64,000 nt of DNA from Bacteroidota bacterium (GTDB taxonomy: Bacteria > Bacteroidota > Bacteroidia > Chitinophagales > Chitinophagaceae). The notes under the pieces were generated by a model, which saw only the letters and a list, made by a program, of their open reading frames with translations, did no database searches and was not told where the DNA came from. The stretch is taken from positions 372,001 to 436,000 of the forward strand of contig JAFDXL010000008.1 in NCBI GenBank assembly GCA_018267955.1, read 5' to 3'. The position numbers were made by a program, and so were the translations under genes. Below are positions 17,944 to 26,429 of the stretch, piece by piece. Within the stretch, counting starts at the first letter, position 1. Each line of letters begins with the position of its first letter.

Positions 17944-18813
17944 TTACTGTTTTATAACTGGAATACAATTTTGCATTCCATCTTTTGCTAGTTGTAATTG
18001 GTAAATACCCGGTGCCCAGTTACCGCCATTGATGTTGGCACTCAGGGTACCATTAGTTACATTCACCTGTTGGCTATAAACCTTGCTGCCGTATAGGTTA
18101 TAAACGTTTATATCCCATGTTCCATTAGTGGCATTCTCTTCATACACATTAATTGTTCCGGTTGTAGGATTAGGATACACCTTTACTTCCTGTTCGAAGC
18201 TAGTGTTAGCTATTCCTACCGTTGATTCGCTAAATGTGAAAACAGCATTGTTAGGCTTATCACCACTTTCAGAACCATTGTTGTTCACTGCATTCAATGT
18301 CAGGTAAAACTTAACATCACCGGAGCCAAAATGTGGCGCTACCCATTGAGCTGTCGTAGCATAGGTCCAGGAGCTGCCACTACCGGTGCCGGCTATTGAC
18401 GCTGTATGTTCTACTATTTGCAGGCTGCCGGTTGTGCGCACAGCAGTTGATGCGCCGGTAGCAGTTAATGTACCGGCCTGTGTCGATGTGTTGGAAGCTA
18501 ATACCGTTGATAACTGGAATCCGAACCTGCTCATACCGGAAGCGCTGCATGTGCCTCCTATATGCACTGTATAAGTTTTACCTGCAGTGTATGAAGTTGC
18601 AGGTGTGGACGAGCTGCCTTCTGTAATTGTAATAGTAGGCACTGTTACAGTAGTATTGGATGCATGGCAGCCACCGCTGCTACAGTTTCCACTGCTGCCC
18701 GCGCTGCCGGTTCTGTTACCGGCGCCATTTGCTAATGGTCCGCTCTCGTAGCTGGACAATGATAATACGACAAAACCACCCAGTAGGGCGAAAATGAGAG
18801 TTTTTTGTTTCAT
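17944..18813 (-). CDS. T9SS-secreted protein, choice-of-anchor V / Reeler-like, type A sorting domain
   Basis: This 289-residue protein has a signal peptide (MKQKTLIFALLGGFVVLSL). A Gly/Ser-rich stretch with CSSGGCH follows near residue 45. Next comes a beta-sandwich region (TYTVHIGGTC through KFYLTLNAVN) like Reeler / choice-of-anchor V domains. The C-terminal type A sorting domain begins VKVYPNPTTGTINVY and ends GIYQLQLAKDG, so the protein should cross the outer membrane through T9SS. Related proteins usually carry CxxCH in the N-terminal spot; this one has CxxxxCH. I chose the ATG at 18813 because it starts the signal peptide. Confidence 0.85.
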   Translation of the reverse strand: MKQKTLIFALLGGFVVLSLSSYESGPLANGAGNRTGSAGSSGNCSSGGCHASNTTVTVPTITITEGSSSTPATSYTAGKTYTVHIGGTCSASGMSRFGFQLSTVLASNTSTQAGTLTATGASTAVRTTGSLQIVEHTASIAGTGSGSSWTYATTAQWVAPHFGSGDVKFYLTLNAVNNNGSESGDKPNNAVFTFSESTVGIANTSFEQEVKVYPNPTTGTINVYEENATNGTWDINVYNLYGSKVYSQQVNVTNGTLSANINGGNWAPGIYQLQLAKDGMQNCIPVIKQ

Positions 18814-18846
18814 TATATGTTTTATGTAGTAGTGACAAAACAAAAC

Positions 18847-18862
18847 ATAAGCTAAAGCTTAT
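18847..18862. promoter_or_regulatory. 16-bp palindrome in the divergent trmB / T9SS-cargo promoter region
   Basis: ATAAGCTAAAGCTTAT pairs seven bases on each side of AA. On the plus strand its last TAT begins the TATCTTTG box of trmB. On the minus strand its end begins TATGTTTTG, a near-match -7 box for the T9SS gene. It may be an operator for both directions, or chance. Confidence 0.35.
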
Positions 18863-18867
18863 CTTTG
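18860..18867 (+). promoter_or_regulatory. -7 promoter box of trmB
   Basis: TATCTTTG is an exact TAnnTTTG match 10 nt before the trmB ATG. Confidence 0.6.
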
Positions 18868-18877
18868 CTTCCTAATT

Positions 18878-19579
18878 ATGGGACAAAAGAAGTTAATTAA
18901 GTTTGAGGCAATTGGCAATTACCCGAATGTATTACAATATCCTGAGAATGTTGTAGGTACATGGAAAGATTTTTTTAAGAATAACAATCCGATCACATTA
19001 GAATTGGCATGTGGTAAAGGTGAATACAGTGTAGGCCTGGGCCGTTTGCATCCTGAACGGAATTTTATAGGCGTTGATATAAAAGGAAATCGCATATATA
19101 CGGGTGCTAAAATCGCCCTGGCAGAAAAATTAGGTAATGTTGCTTTCCTGCGTATTCATATTGGGCAGATTGCAAATTATTTTGCTCCCGGCGAGGTAAA
19201 AGAGATATGGATCATATTCCCCGATCCGTTCCTAAGGGATTCCAGGGCTAAGAACAGGTTGACACATGCTCGTTTTTTATATCAATATCAAAAGATATTA
19301 GTTCCGGGCGCGAAGATCAACCTCAAGACCGACTCCAAAGAATTGTACGATTTCACACTCGAAACAATAGCAGAGCAGGGTTGTATCATTCACGAAAATA
19401 TTGCGGATGTGTACGGTAAAGGCAAAGCGGAAGGCTCCTTGGCCATACAAACCTTTTACGAAAAAATGCACCTGGCAGAAGGGCGCACTATATATTTTAT
19501 ATCTTTTTCTCTGCCAGACACCCCAATCGTAATGCCAGAAAGATTCCAGGCTCATGAGTCAGCTGATAGAGGGGATTGA
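18878..19579 (+). CDS. trmB: tRNA (guanine-N7)-methyltransferase
   Basis: TrmB uses S-adenosylmethionine to make m7G at position 46 of tRNA. The 233-residue protein shows the SAM-binding region LELACGKGEYSVGL, then GVDIKGNRIYTGAK, and the family signature IIFPDPFLRDSRAKNRLTH. NLKTDSKELYDFT is also typical. The length is normal. Its last 26 bp overlap the start of the DUF5522 gene in another frame, and the alkyltransferase-like gene follows, so the three genes form a compact operon. Confidence 0.93.
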   Translation: MGQKKLIKFEAIGNYPNVLQYPENVVGTWKDFFKNNNPITLELACGKGEYSVGLGRLHPERNFIGVDIKGNRIYTGAKIALAEKLGNVAFLRIHIGQIANYFAPGEVKEIWIIFPDPFLRDSRAKNRLTHARFLYQYQKILVPGAKINLKTDSKELYDFTLETIAEQGCIIHENIADVYGKGKAEGSLAIQTFYEKMHLAEGRTIYFISFSLPDTPIVMPERFQAHESADRGD

Positions 19580-19748
19580 TTATTACCTGCTGCCGGACGG
19601 ACGCTTGGTTTTTACGGCCCTCTTTTTAAAGAAAAGAGGATTTTGTTGTGGTAAGGGATGCTTAAATTGCCCTTACGATTATATAAATGTGCAGGAACCA
19701 CGCCGCACAGAGCTACTGAATAAACGTAAGGAGAATGAGCAACACTAA
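19554..19748 (+). CDS. DUF5522 small cysteine-rich protein
   Basis: This 64-residue protein matches the DUF5522 family, known from Bacteroidota and other groups but without an assigned role. It has a short N-terminal strand region (DYYLLPDGRLVFTALFLKKR) and a cysteine cluster GFCCGKGCLNCPYDY that could bind zinc or an Fe-S cluster. It overlaps trmB by 26 bp and the next gene by 14 bp, so translation is tightly coupled. The overlap with a tRNA methyltransferase hints at a role in RNA modification, but that is inference only. Confidence 0.75.
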   Translation: MSQLIEGIDYYLLPDGRLVFTALFLKKRGFCCGKGCLNCPYDYINVQEPRRTELLNKRKENEQH

Positions 19749-20082
19749 ACCTGCCAAAGAAAACATTTATGAAATTATCTATGAAATTGTCCGCACGGTA
19801 CCAAAGGGTAGGGTAACGACCTATGGTGCTGTTGCAGCAGCAATAGGTGTAAAGTCCGGCGCACGTATGGTAGGTTATGCTATGAATTCCTGCGCAGGTC
19901 TTAAACCAGCAGTTCCTGCTCATAGAGTTGTAAACCGTAATGGTATGCTCACCGGGAAGCATCATTTTTCTCCACCTGAAAAAATGGAACAATTACTCAA
20001 AAAAGAAGGTGTAAAAGTGAAAGATGATATTGTTGTAGACTTTGAACAATTATTCTGGGATCCTGTTAAGGAATTATTGTAG
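19735..20082 (+). CDS. Alkyltransferase-like (ATL) protein, MGMT family without catalytic Cys
   Basis: This 115-residue protein is the DNA-binding C-terminal domain of the O6-alkylguanine-DNA alkyltransferase family. The helix-turn-helix reads GRVTTYGAVAAAIG, followed by ARMVGYAMNS with the arginine finger. The active-site motif is PAHRV instead of PCHRV, so the alkyl-accepting cysteine is replaced by alanine. Such ATL proteins bind O6-alkylguanine lesions and pass them to nucleotide excision repair rather than reversing them. The start overlaps the DUF5522 gene. A terminator follows immediately. Confidence 0.88.
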   Translation: MSNTKPAKENIYEIIYEIVRTVPKGRVTTYGAVAAAIGVKSGARMVGYAMNSCAGLKPAVPAHRVVNRNGMLTGKHHFSPPEKMEQLLKKEGVKVKDDIVVDFEQLFWDPVKELL

Positions 20083-20105
20083 AACTGTTTTGGGAACAGT
20101 TTTTG
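20083..20105 (+). terminator. Terminator after the ATL gene
   Basis: The stem AACTGTT / AACAGTT with loop TTGGG is followed by a T-run and begins right after the ATL stop codon. Confidence 0.65.
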
Positions 20106-20139
20106 TATATCTAGTTGTAAAGAATAGTTACCAGCACTA

Positions 20140-21825
20140 ATGAGAATGCGCACGCCACACAACCGGTCAGTTTATATAGTTGTTACTTTGTTTTTGATAT
20201 CCTTGTCTTTCCTGTTTCCATCATGCAGATCCAAAAGAGTAAGGAATGCACATAAAGGAGGCATTATAAATGCAAAAGCCGAAAAATTTAATGAATCGGA
20301 TGTAGCCGACGAACTGGAGAAGATATTCAGTGGCACTTCCGTAGATGATAGTATTTGGCAAAAGGGTAAAATTTTCAACATATCACGGGTAATGCAAAAA
20401 GCTTATAGCGAAGAAGAATATTACCCCATCTGGCTTACTGATAATGGAGATACCAGCTATGTTGCTAGTTTGTTACAGGAGCTTAATGATACAAAGTTTG
20501 ATGGGCTGAATCCTGAAGACTACAATGCAGGGAAGCTACGCTCCATGCTAAATGCATACAAAGCCGGCAAGAATATCGGTGATGAGGAAGTGATCAGGTT
20601 CGATACCCTATGTACACGTAGTTATTTGCAGGCATCAAAAGATCTTTTGCTTGGAAAGATTGTCCCTGCCAAAGCTGATTCGCTTTGGTTTCATGCAAAT
20701 GATTCTGTTTGGAGACCATATATTTCCCTGGCTAAAATGGGTAGCGGGAAAGCAGATTATCCAACACTCGATTCTTTTCGCAGCAGGCAGCTAACATATA
20801 AGCTTCTGCGAAACGTATTGATCAAATACAATTCATTACCTAACGATAGCGCTTATGTAGGTGCTAAAGCTGCCGCTGCTAATGGAATACTTACTGATAG
20901 TGTAAAGGATATTATCATGCGGTCTGAGCTGCCATGGGATGCTTCTGTTGATGACAGCATTAATAACCTTCAGAAGATACTCACAGAGGAATATCAATAT
21001 TACCTGGCCTATACCCATAGCAAGGGCGATAGCATTGTTAAAGCGAGCTATGCAGCTCCTATTAATGTTATTAAAGAGAAGATCGACGTTAATATGGAAC
21101 GGCTTCGATGGATGAAGCAAAATCCCGAATCGCTGTATGTGCTGGTTAATGTCCCCTTATTGCAATTTTTCCTGCGGATTGATGGAAATGACGCGATGAA
21201 TATGCAGGTGGTAGTTGGCAAAACGATCCGGCAAACGCCAAGCCTTAATGCAAACCTTGCCAATGTGGTCATCAACCCTCCATGGGCGGTACCGCCCACT
21301 ATTATGAAAAAAGATGTTTTGCCGGGGTTGCTAAAGAGCGGACAAGCCTATTTGAGTAAGAAAGGGTTAAAGGTGTATGATATGAAGGGTAAGGAAGTAA
21401 GTCCTAATAAAGTTACGGCCACAAACTATAAACGTTTTGTATTTCGGCAGGATCCCGGCGATGACAATGCTTTAGGCAATGTGAAATTTAATCTTCCCAA
21501 CAAATGGGATATATATATGCATGATACACCGCATCGGGAAGACTTTGGTAAAAAGGACAGGTTTAAAAGCTCTGGCTGTATAAGGTTGCAAAGGCCAAGA
21601 GAATTGGCAGAATTTATTCTAAGCGATCTCGAAGGCAAATATTTTACGCAGGGCAAACTGGATACAATGATCCAAACCAGGAAAACCCGCTACGAAGTGT
21701 TGGCTAAAAAAATACCGGTGCATATCGTGTACCTAACGGCATTTGAAGATAGCACACATACACGCGTTCACTTTATACCCGATGTATATGGGAGAGATCC
21801 TAAGCTTGCTTCCCTGTTAAAATAA
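20140..21825 (+). CDS. L,D-transpeptidase, YcbB/LdtD-like, lipoprotein
   Basis: This 561-residue cell-wall enzyme has a signal peptide with lipobox FLFPSC (Cys near residue 29). A large N-terminal scaffold with a peptidoglycan-binding-like region (YPIWLTDNGDT, KFDGLNPEDYN) follows. The YkuD catalytic domain lies at about residues 340-510. Its motif is HDTPHRED for the histidine region and KSSGCIRLQRP for the catalytic cysteine. YcbB-type enzymes make 3-3 cross-links in peptidoglycan. The stop overlaps by 9 bp the end of a convergent gene for another L,D-transpeptidase-like protein. Confidence 0.88.
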   Translation: MRMRTPHNRSVYIVVTLFLISLSFLFPSCRSKRVRNAHKGGIINAKAEKFNESDVADELEKIFSGTSVDDSIWQKGKIFNISRVMQKAYSEEEYYPIWLTDNGDTSYVASLLQELNDTKFDGLNPEDYNAGKLRSMLNAYKAGKNIGDEEVIRFDTLCTRSYLQASKDLLLGKIVPAKADSLWFHANDSVWRPYISLAKMGSGKADYPTLDSFRSRQLTYKLLRNVLIKYNSLPNDSAYVGAKAAAANGILTDSVKDIIMRSELPWDASVDDSINNLQKILTEEYQYYLAYTHSKGDSIVKASYAAPINVIKEKIDVNMERLRWMKQNPESLYVLVNVPLLQFFLRIDGNDAMNMQVVVGKTIRQTPSLNANLANVVINPPWAVPPTIMKKDVLPGLLKSGQAYLSKKGLKVYDMKGKEVSPNKVTATNYKRFVFRQDPGDDNALGNVKFNLPNKWDIYMHDTPHREDFGKKDRFKSSGCIRLQRPRELAEFILSDLEGKYFTQGKLDTMIQTRKTRYEVLAKKIPVHIVYLTAFEDSTHTRVHFIPDVYGRDPKLASLLK

Positions 21826-22662
21826 TGGCAACCTTAATTGCGGCAAATCTTTCATCAGAGATTTGGCATAAGGGCCATATTCATATATAATTTCTGGCTT
21901 TGCTTTTTTGCCTGCCATTGCAAGCTTGTCAAACTCATTTTGTCCGGTAATTGGCCTGTTAAGCCAAACCGAAGACTGCAGATACTTTGCTTGTGGATAA
22001 TAGATAAAAAGACAGGTGCTATCCTTTATCATACCAATAACTTTATCAGACAATTTGCTGGATACTGCAGGGCATCCCCAGCTGCGACCCAGCCTCTGGT
22101 TGTTATTTATATAACCTGTGTTCACATATTCGGCCCCATGTACCACTATATTGCGCTCATAGGCAAGGTCGTTATAACCTTTATCCATCCCATACAAATA
22201 CAATGAATTGCCGTGCTCGCCAGTATAGGTATTACCGGTTACATAAAAGCCGAGGCTGCTTTGATGCGAGTTCATTTTATTAGAAAACTTATTCGCAAAT
22301 TCGTCACCAGAACCCTGTCCATGCGCTACATAAGTATTTAATAATACCTTCCGCTCACGAAGGTCAATGATCCACATCCTGTTTGCGTTAGCGGATAAAG
22401 ACATGTCACAGATCGTAAGGATGTCTTTATCTGCATTCAGTTTCCCTGCATCCCTAAGGTTGCTGTAACCGTGGTATGCTTTACTAAATACATCAAGAGA
22501 TGGTTTAGCGTTTTCGCCAAAATCTATGGAATTGTAGATACCCTCAGCACGCTGTTCAGCTGTCAGAGAGATAACGGTGTTTTCTATTCCATTGCCTGCA
22601 TTTACTTTACCATGGGGCATCATCATAAAACATACCCCTATACACAACATCAGTTTCTTCAT
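21817..22662 (-). CDS. Murein L,D-transpeptidase catalytic domain family protein
   Basis: This 281-residue exported protein has an N-terminal signal peptide (MKKLMLCIGVCFMMMPHGKVNA). It belongs to the YkuD-related family with HGAEYVN for the histidine and GRSWGCPAV for the catalytic cysteine. SLYLYGMDKGYNDLAYERNIV lies between them. It probably cleaves or links peptidoglycan stem peptides in the periplasm. It is convergent with the YcbB-like gene and their coding ends overlap by 9 bp. The two proteins are not close copies of each other. Confidence 0.85.
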   Translation of the reverse strand: MKKLMLCIGVCFMMMPHGKVNAGNGIENTVISLTAEQRAEGIYNSIDFGENAKPSLDVFSKAYHGYSNLRDAGKLNADKDILTICDMSLSANANRMWIIDLRERKVLLNTYVAHGQGSGDEFANKFSNKMNSHQSSLGFYVTGNTYTGEHGNSLYLYGMDKGYNDLAYERNIVVHGAEYVNTGYINNNQRLGRSWGCPAVSSKLSDKVIGMIKDSTCLFIYYPQAKYLQSSVWLNRPITGQNEFDKLAMAGKKAKPEIIYEYGPYAKSLMKDLPQLRLPLF

Positions 22663-22857
22663 GCCTTTTTTAAGGTTTGAGTAAAATATTACTTCTATAT
22701 TATCACGTGGAATATTTCAAAAATAAGACATAGTATGTTAAAGGAATGTAATAACTGGCAAAGGATGATAAAAGTCATAAGTAAGCCATTCTCTATTCAT
22801 GTATAGTGGGTATTTATCATTCATTTAGCGTATAGTGCCACGCATTTATATTTTGTG

Positions 22858-22865
22858 TAGATTTG
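22858..22865 (+). promoter_or_regulatory. -7 promoter box of the thiolase gene
   Basis: TAGATTTG matches TAnnTTTG and lies 23 nt before the ATG at 22889, in a 226-bp gap that otherwise holds only AT-rich sequence. Confidence 0.5.
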
Positions 22866-22888
22866 GCGGTCTTTAAAAATATTATATT

Positions 22889-24067
22889 ATGAAAGAAGTG
22901 TATATAGTTTCTGCCGTACGCACACCGATAGGTAGCTGGGGTGGATCTCTGAAAGATTTTTCTGCAACCAAGCTGGGTTCATTTGCCATTAAAGGTGCAT
23001 TGGAACGCATTGGTCTGAATGCTGCCGAGGTAAATGAAGTTTTGATGGGTTGTGTATTACAGGCAAATCTTGGTCAGGCACCTGCCCGCCAGGCAGCTCG
23101 TTTTGCGGGTATTCCTGATAATGTTCCTTGTACCACAGTTAACAAGGTATGTGCAAGTGGTATGAAGGCTGTTATGCAGGGTGCTCAATCTATTATGCTG
23201 GGTGATGCAGATGTTGTAGTTGCCGGTGGTATGGAAAGTATGAGTAATGTCCCTTTCTATAATGAGAATTTGCGTTGGGGTAGTAAATATGGTAATGTTA
23301 CTTTGATAGATGGCCTGGCAAAAGATGGCCTTACTGATGTATATCATAACTACGCAATGGGTAATGCTGCCGAACTGTGTGCTAAAGAATGCAACATTGG
23401 CCGTGCCGATCAGGATGCATTTGCAATAGAAAGCTACAAACGCAGCCAGGCTGCATGGAATGAAGGTAAGTTTGATAACGAAATAGTGACTGTAGAGATA
23501 CCTTCTAAAAAAGGTGAGCCTGTTAAGTTTGCAAAAGATGAGGAACCCTGGAATGTGAAATTTGAAAAGATCCCTGATCTGCGCCCTGCTTTTATAAAAG
23601 ATGGTACAGTGACAGCTGCTAACGCAAGTACAATGAACGACGGTGCTGCAGCAGTGGTATTAATGAGTAAAGAAAAAGCAGAAGCATTAGGTATTAAACC
23701 ATTGGCTAAGATCAAAGGCTATGCAGATGCAGAACAAGCTCCTGAATGGTTTACCACTACGCCATCTTTGGCAGTGCCTAAAGCAGTAGCTAAGGCTGGC
23801 CTGAAGATGGAGGATATTGAGTATGTAGAATTGAACGAAGCATTCAGCGTAGTAGGTATTGTGAATACACAAAAAATGAACCTGAAACCAGAACAGGTGA
23901 ATGTGAATGGTGGTGCTGTATCTATTGGCCACCCATTAGGTGCCAGTGGTGCGCGTATCATTGTTACTTTGTTAAGTGTATTGAACCAGCAAGGAGCTAA
24001 ATACGGTGCAGCTGGTATATGTAACGGTGGTGGTGGCGCAAGCGCTGTGGTGTTGGAACGACTCTAA
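22889..24067 (+). CDS. Acetyl-CoA C-acetyltransferase (thiolase)
   Basis: This 392-residue thiolase condenses two acetyl-CoA to acetoacetyl-CoA, or cleaves 3-ketoacyl-CoA in the reverse direction. The catalytic triad is in the standard places: Cys88 (NKVCASGMKAV), His348 (GHPLGASGAR) and Cys378 (CNGGGGAS). NEAF near the C-terminal half is also typical. The length fits the biosynthetic / AtoB-type family. No other fatty-acid oxidation gene is adjacent, so I cannot say which direction dominates. A strong terminator follows. Confidence 0.93.
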   Translation: MKEVYIVSAVRTPIGSWGGSLKDFSATKLGSFAIKGALERIGLNAAEVNEVLMGCVLQANLGQAPARQAARFAGIPDNVPCTTVNKVCASGMKAVMQGAQSIMLGDADVVVAGGMESMSNVPFYNENLRWGSKYGNVTLIDGLAKDGLTDVYHNYAMGNAAELCAKECNIGRADQDAFAIESYKRSQAAWNEGKFDNEIVTVEIPSKKGEPVKFAKDEEPWNVKFEKIPDLRPAFIKDGTVTAANASTMNDGAAAVVLMSKEKAEALGIKPLAKIKGYADAEQAPEWFTTTPSLAVPKAVAKAGLKMEDIEYVELNEAFSVVGIVNTQKMNLKPEQVNVNGGAVSIGHPLGASGARIIVTLLSVLNQQGAKYGAAGICNGGGGASAVVLERL

Positions 24068-24088
24068 CGATAACCGAATGATATTGAT

Positions 24089-24116
24089 AATAAAAGCCGC
24101 TCGTGCGGCTTTTATT
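24089..24116. terminator. Bidirectional terminator after thiolase
   Basis: A perfect 12-bp stem AATAAAAGCCGC / GCGGCTTTTATT has a TCGT loop. The stop codon of the convergent kinase gene lies in its right arm, so it serves both genes. Confidence 0.85.
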
Positions 24117-25896
24117 ATGCTGTAATAAGTTGTTTTTCCAGCGCAGCTTTTTCCAGTTTATTATATAGCTCATTCATGTTTACAGGCTTATAAAGATAGT
24201 CGTCAAAACCGGTATCAAGTATTTCCTGCTGTTCGCTAATAGAGGCTGTAAAGGCGATGATATATACATTAGCCTTCATCCGGTCTTTAAGAGACCTTAT
24301 CTTTTTTGTGGTTTCATACCCGTTCATCTCCGGCATATGAAGATCCATCAATATAAGATCAAAATCGTTATTGCAGTGGCTGTTATATGCTTCTACGCCA
24401 TTTACCGCAAGCGTAGCGTTAATATTTAACTTCTCCAGTTGTTTTTTGATGAGCAGGCGGTTAACATCGTTATCCTCTGCTACCAATACTTTTAGGGTAC
24501 TTAAATTCTTTCTCTTTGGGGTGTCATCCTGTTGGTCGTTTACCTTCGTTGCTACCAGGTCAAATGTTATAGTGAAAGAGAACGTAGAGCCTTCGCCCGG
24601 AATACTTTCCAGGATTAGGGAGCTGTTGAATAAGCCTAATACTTGTTTAACGATCGCGAGGCCTAAACCGGTACCGCCGTATTTTCTTGTAGTATGAGAT
24701 TCGGCCTGTGTAAACAAATCAAAGATAGAATCATGCTTGTCTGGCGAAATACCTATACCAGTATCAGCAACGGAAAATAATATTTTAGCCTGCGAGTGTT
24801 TTTTTTCAATGTTTGATAAACGGACGGTAACACCACCACGCTCGGTAAATTTAATGGCGTTCCCCACAAGGTTATAGATAAGCTGCGATAACCTGGTAGG
24901 GTCACTCTTGATAGTAGTATGTTCAAGGGCAGGGTCTATTTCAAGTTTGAAGTCCAGCTGTTTATCCCGTGCTTTCTTCGCCAGGCCGATGCAAATATTT
25001 TGCATGAATTCATCAAGCCTGAAGTTCACATCCTCCAATACCAGCTTGTCGGATTCCAGTTTATTGAAGTCGAGGATATTATTTATCAGGGCGTGCAGAT
25101 CTCTTGCAGATAATTGCAATATCTTAAGATTTTCTTTTTGCCTTTCCTCCGGGTTATCTTCCAGTAATAGTTCTGAAATACCTACAACAGAATTCAATGG
25201 AGTTCTTAACTCATGCGACATTGTAGACAAAAAATTAGATTTTGTCGCAGCTAACTTATTGGCCTGGGTAATAGAGTTTTCTAATTGATGATTCAGCCTT
25301 TCTTTTTCAGCGATAGTTTCACTGAATGCGTTGTAAAACAAGTAGTGCACAGTGATAAGAGATATAAAGTTCAGTATTGCCAGTATGATCAGGCCGGTTG
25401 ATGCAAACTGATAAGAAGAGGTCTGGATCGTATTATAATCGGCCCCATAAAAGAAAAAAGAAACCAAAACCGGCAACACGGCTAATATGGAGTAAAATAC
25501 GCCCCACCTTCCACCTAAAGCATAAAAGCTTCCGAGGAGGATCATAAAAACAAATTGCAGGTTTTGCAGATTAACGCTGTGTGCAAACAGGAAGATGCTC
25601 GTAGTAACGATCATGATTCCTATTATTACCATAATATGCGCAGCAGTCTTGTACGCTTGTGGTTTGTATAAAACAAGTTTGGTTAATGCAATGTAAAACA
25701 AGCACGCAACGGCCGCCCTGGCTACCTGCTCATTTTGATGATAGGCCGCACCGATTACAATAACAATAATCGTCTTCAATATCGAAAATAGCAACATCGC
25801 ATAGATGATGCGGATACGTGCCTTGCTGAGGTTGTCTTTCTCGGTATTAAGCGCTTTTCTGAGAGACCAGTTAAAAAATGGTAATGTACTATTCAT
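24115..25896 (-). CDS. Hybrid sensor histidine kinase with receiver domain
   Basis: This 593-residue protein starts with about six transmembrane segments (residues 25-200) and no large periplasmic domain. A short coiled coil, a HisKA domain with the phospho-acceptor in MSHELRTPLNSV, and an HATPase_c domain (NLVGNAIKFTERG, DTGIGI, GGTGLGL) follow. A C-terminal receiver domain carries the phospho-acceptor Asp in LILMDLHMPEMNG. It should relay phosphate internally and perhaps to an unseen output protein. No response regulator with an output domain is adjacent. The stimulus is unknown. Confidence 0.92.
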   Translation of the reverse strand: MNSTLPFFNWSLRKALNTEKDNLSKARIRIIYAMLLFSILKTIIVIVIGAAYHQNEQVARAAVACLFYIALTKLVLYKPQAYKTAAHIMVIIGIMIVTTSIFLFAHSVNLQNLQFVFMILLGSFYALGGRWGVFYSILAVLPVLVSFFFYGADYNTIQTSSYQFASTGLIILAILNFISLITVHYLFYNAFSETIAEKERLNHQLENSITQANKLAATKSNFLSTMSHELRTPLNSVVGISELLLEDNPEERQKENLKILQLSARDLHALINNILDFNKLESDKLVLEDVNFRLDEFMQNICIGLAKKARDKQLDFKLEIDPALEHTTIKSDPTRLSQLIYNLVGNAIKFTERGGVTVRLSNIEKKHSQAKILFSVADTGIGISPDKHDSIFDLFTQAESHTTRKYGGTGLGLAIVKQVLGLFNSSLILESIPGEGSTFSFTITFDLVATKVNDQQDDTPKRKNLSTLKVLVAEDNDVNRLLIKKQLEKLNINATLAVNGVEAYNSHCNNDFDLILMDLHMPEMNGYETTKKIRSLKDRMKANVYIIAFTASISEQQEILDTGFDDYLYKPVNMNELYNKLEKAALEKQLITA

Positions 25897-26006
25897 GCCA
25901 ATGGTAGTATAAAGCTATAATAAATTACCGAATGTATAACCCGCTGTTTATTCAAATGATTAATAAATAATATAGCCAACCATGAACGGCTGTAAAATTG
26001 TAAATT

Positions 26007-26014
26007 TAACTTTG
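26007..26014 (+). promoter_or_regulatory. -7 promoter box of the MerR-family gene
   Basis: TAACTTTG is an exact match 16 nt before the ATG at 26031, in the divergent gap with the hybrid kinase gene. Confidence 0.55.
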
Positions 26015-26030
26015 ATTAAAACTGCTTTTT

Positions 26031-26429
26031 ATGCTGATCGGGCACCTTTCCAAGTTATCAGGATTTTCAAAAGATACTATTCGTTTTTATGAAAAGATAG
26101 GCTTGATTTCGGTTCCGAAGCAAAGGAGCGCTAATGCCAGTTACAAGGATTATCCGGTAGAAATCTTGCATAGTTTACGGGTAATAAAAAAATATAAAGA
26201 GCTGGGATTTACGTTAGAAGAGATCCGCGAATTATTAGTGCTTCAATCAATAAAAGTGCTGGATATAGCAAAGCTTATTGGTTTGATGGAGATTAAAATA
26301 ACCGGGCTGGATGAACAAATAGAAAAACTGCACGCTGTACGCATGCAGTTAAACAGGGAGAAGCAGTCGCTTTATGAAAAACAATTAGGCCGCATCATAG
26401 AGCTTCCCGAAATGAGGCTTGCTGCCTAA
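26031..26429 (+). CDS. MerR-family transcriptional regulator
   Basis: This 132-residue regulator has the MerR helix-turn-helix and wing at residues 1-70 (IGHLSKLSGFSKDTIRFYEKIGLI, then NASYKDYP). A dimerisation coiled coil follows at about 80-120. It contains no cysteine, so it is not a thiol-type metal sensor. The effector and targets are unknown. MerR proteins usually activate from a promoter with a long spacer. Its coding end overlaps the convergent clpP-like gene by 4 bp. Confidence 0.88.
   Translation: MLIGHLSKLSGFSKDTIRFYEKIGLISVPKQRSANASYKDYPVEILHSLRVIKKYKELGFTLEEIRELLVLQSIKVLDIAKLIGLMEIKITGLDEQIEKLHAVRMQLNREKQSLYEKQLGRIIELPEMRLAA

Noticed and set aside
22663-22888. Possible small RNA or small ORF in the 226-bp gap before the thiolase gene
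   Set aside because: Only AT-rich sequence and a -7 box are seen; no hairpin with T-run and no convincing ORF.
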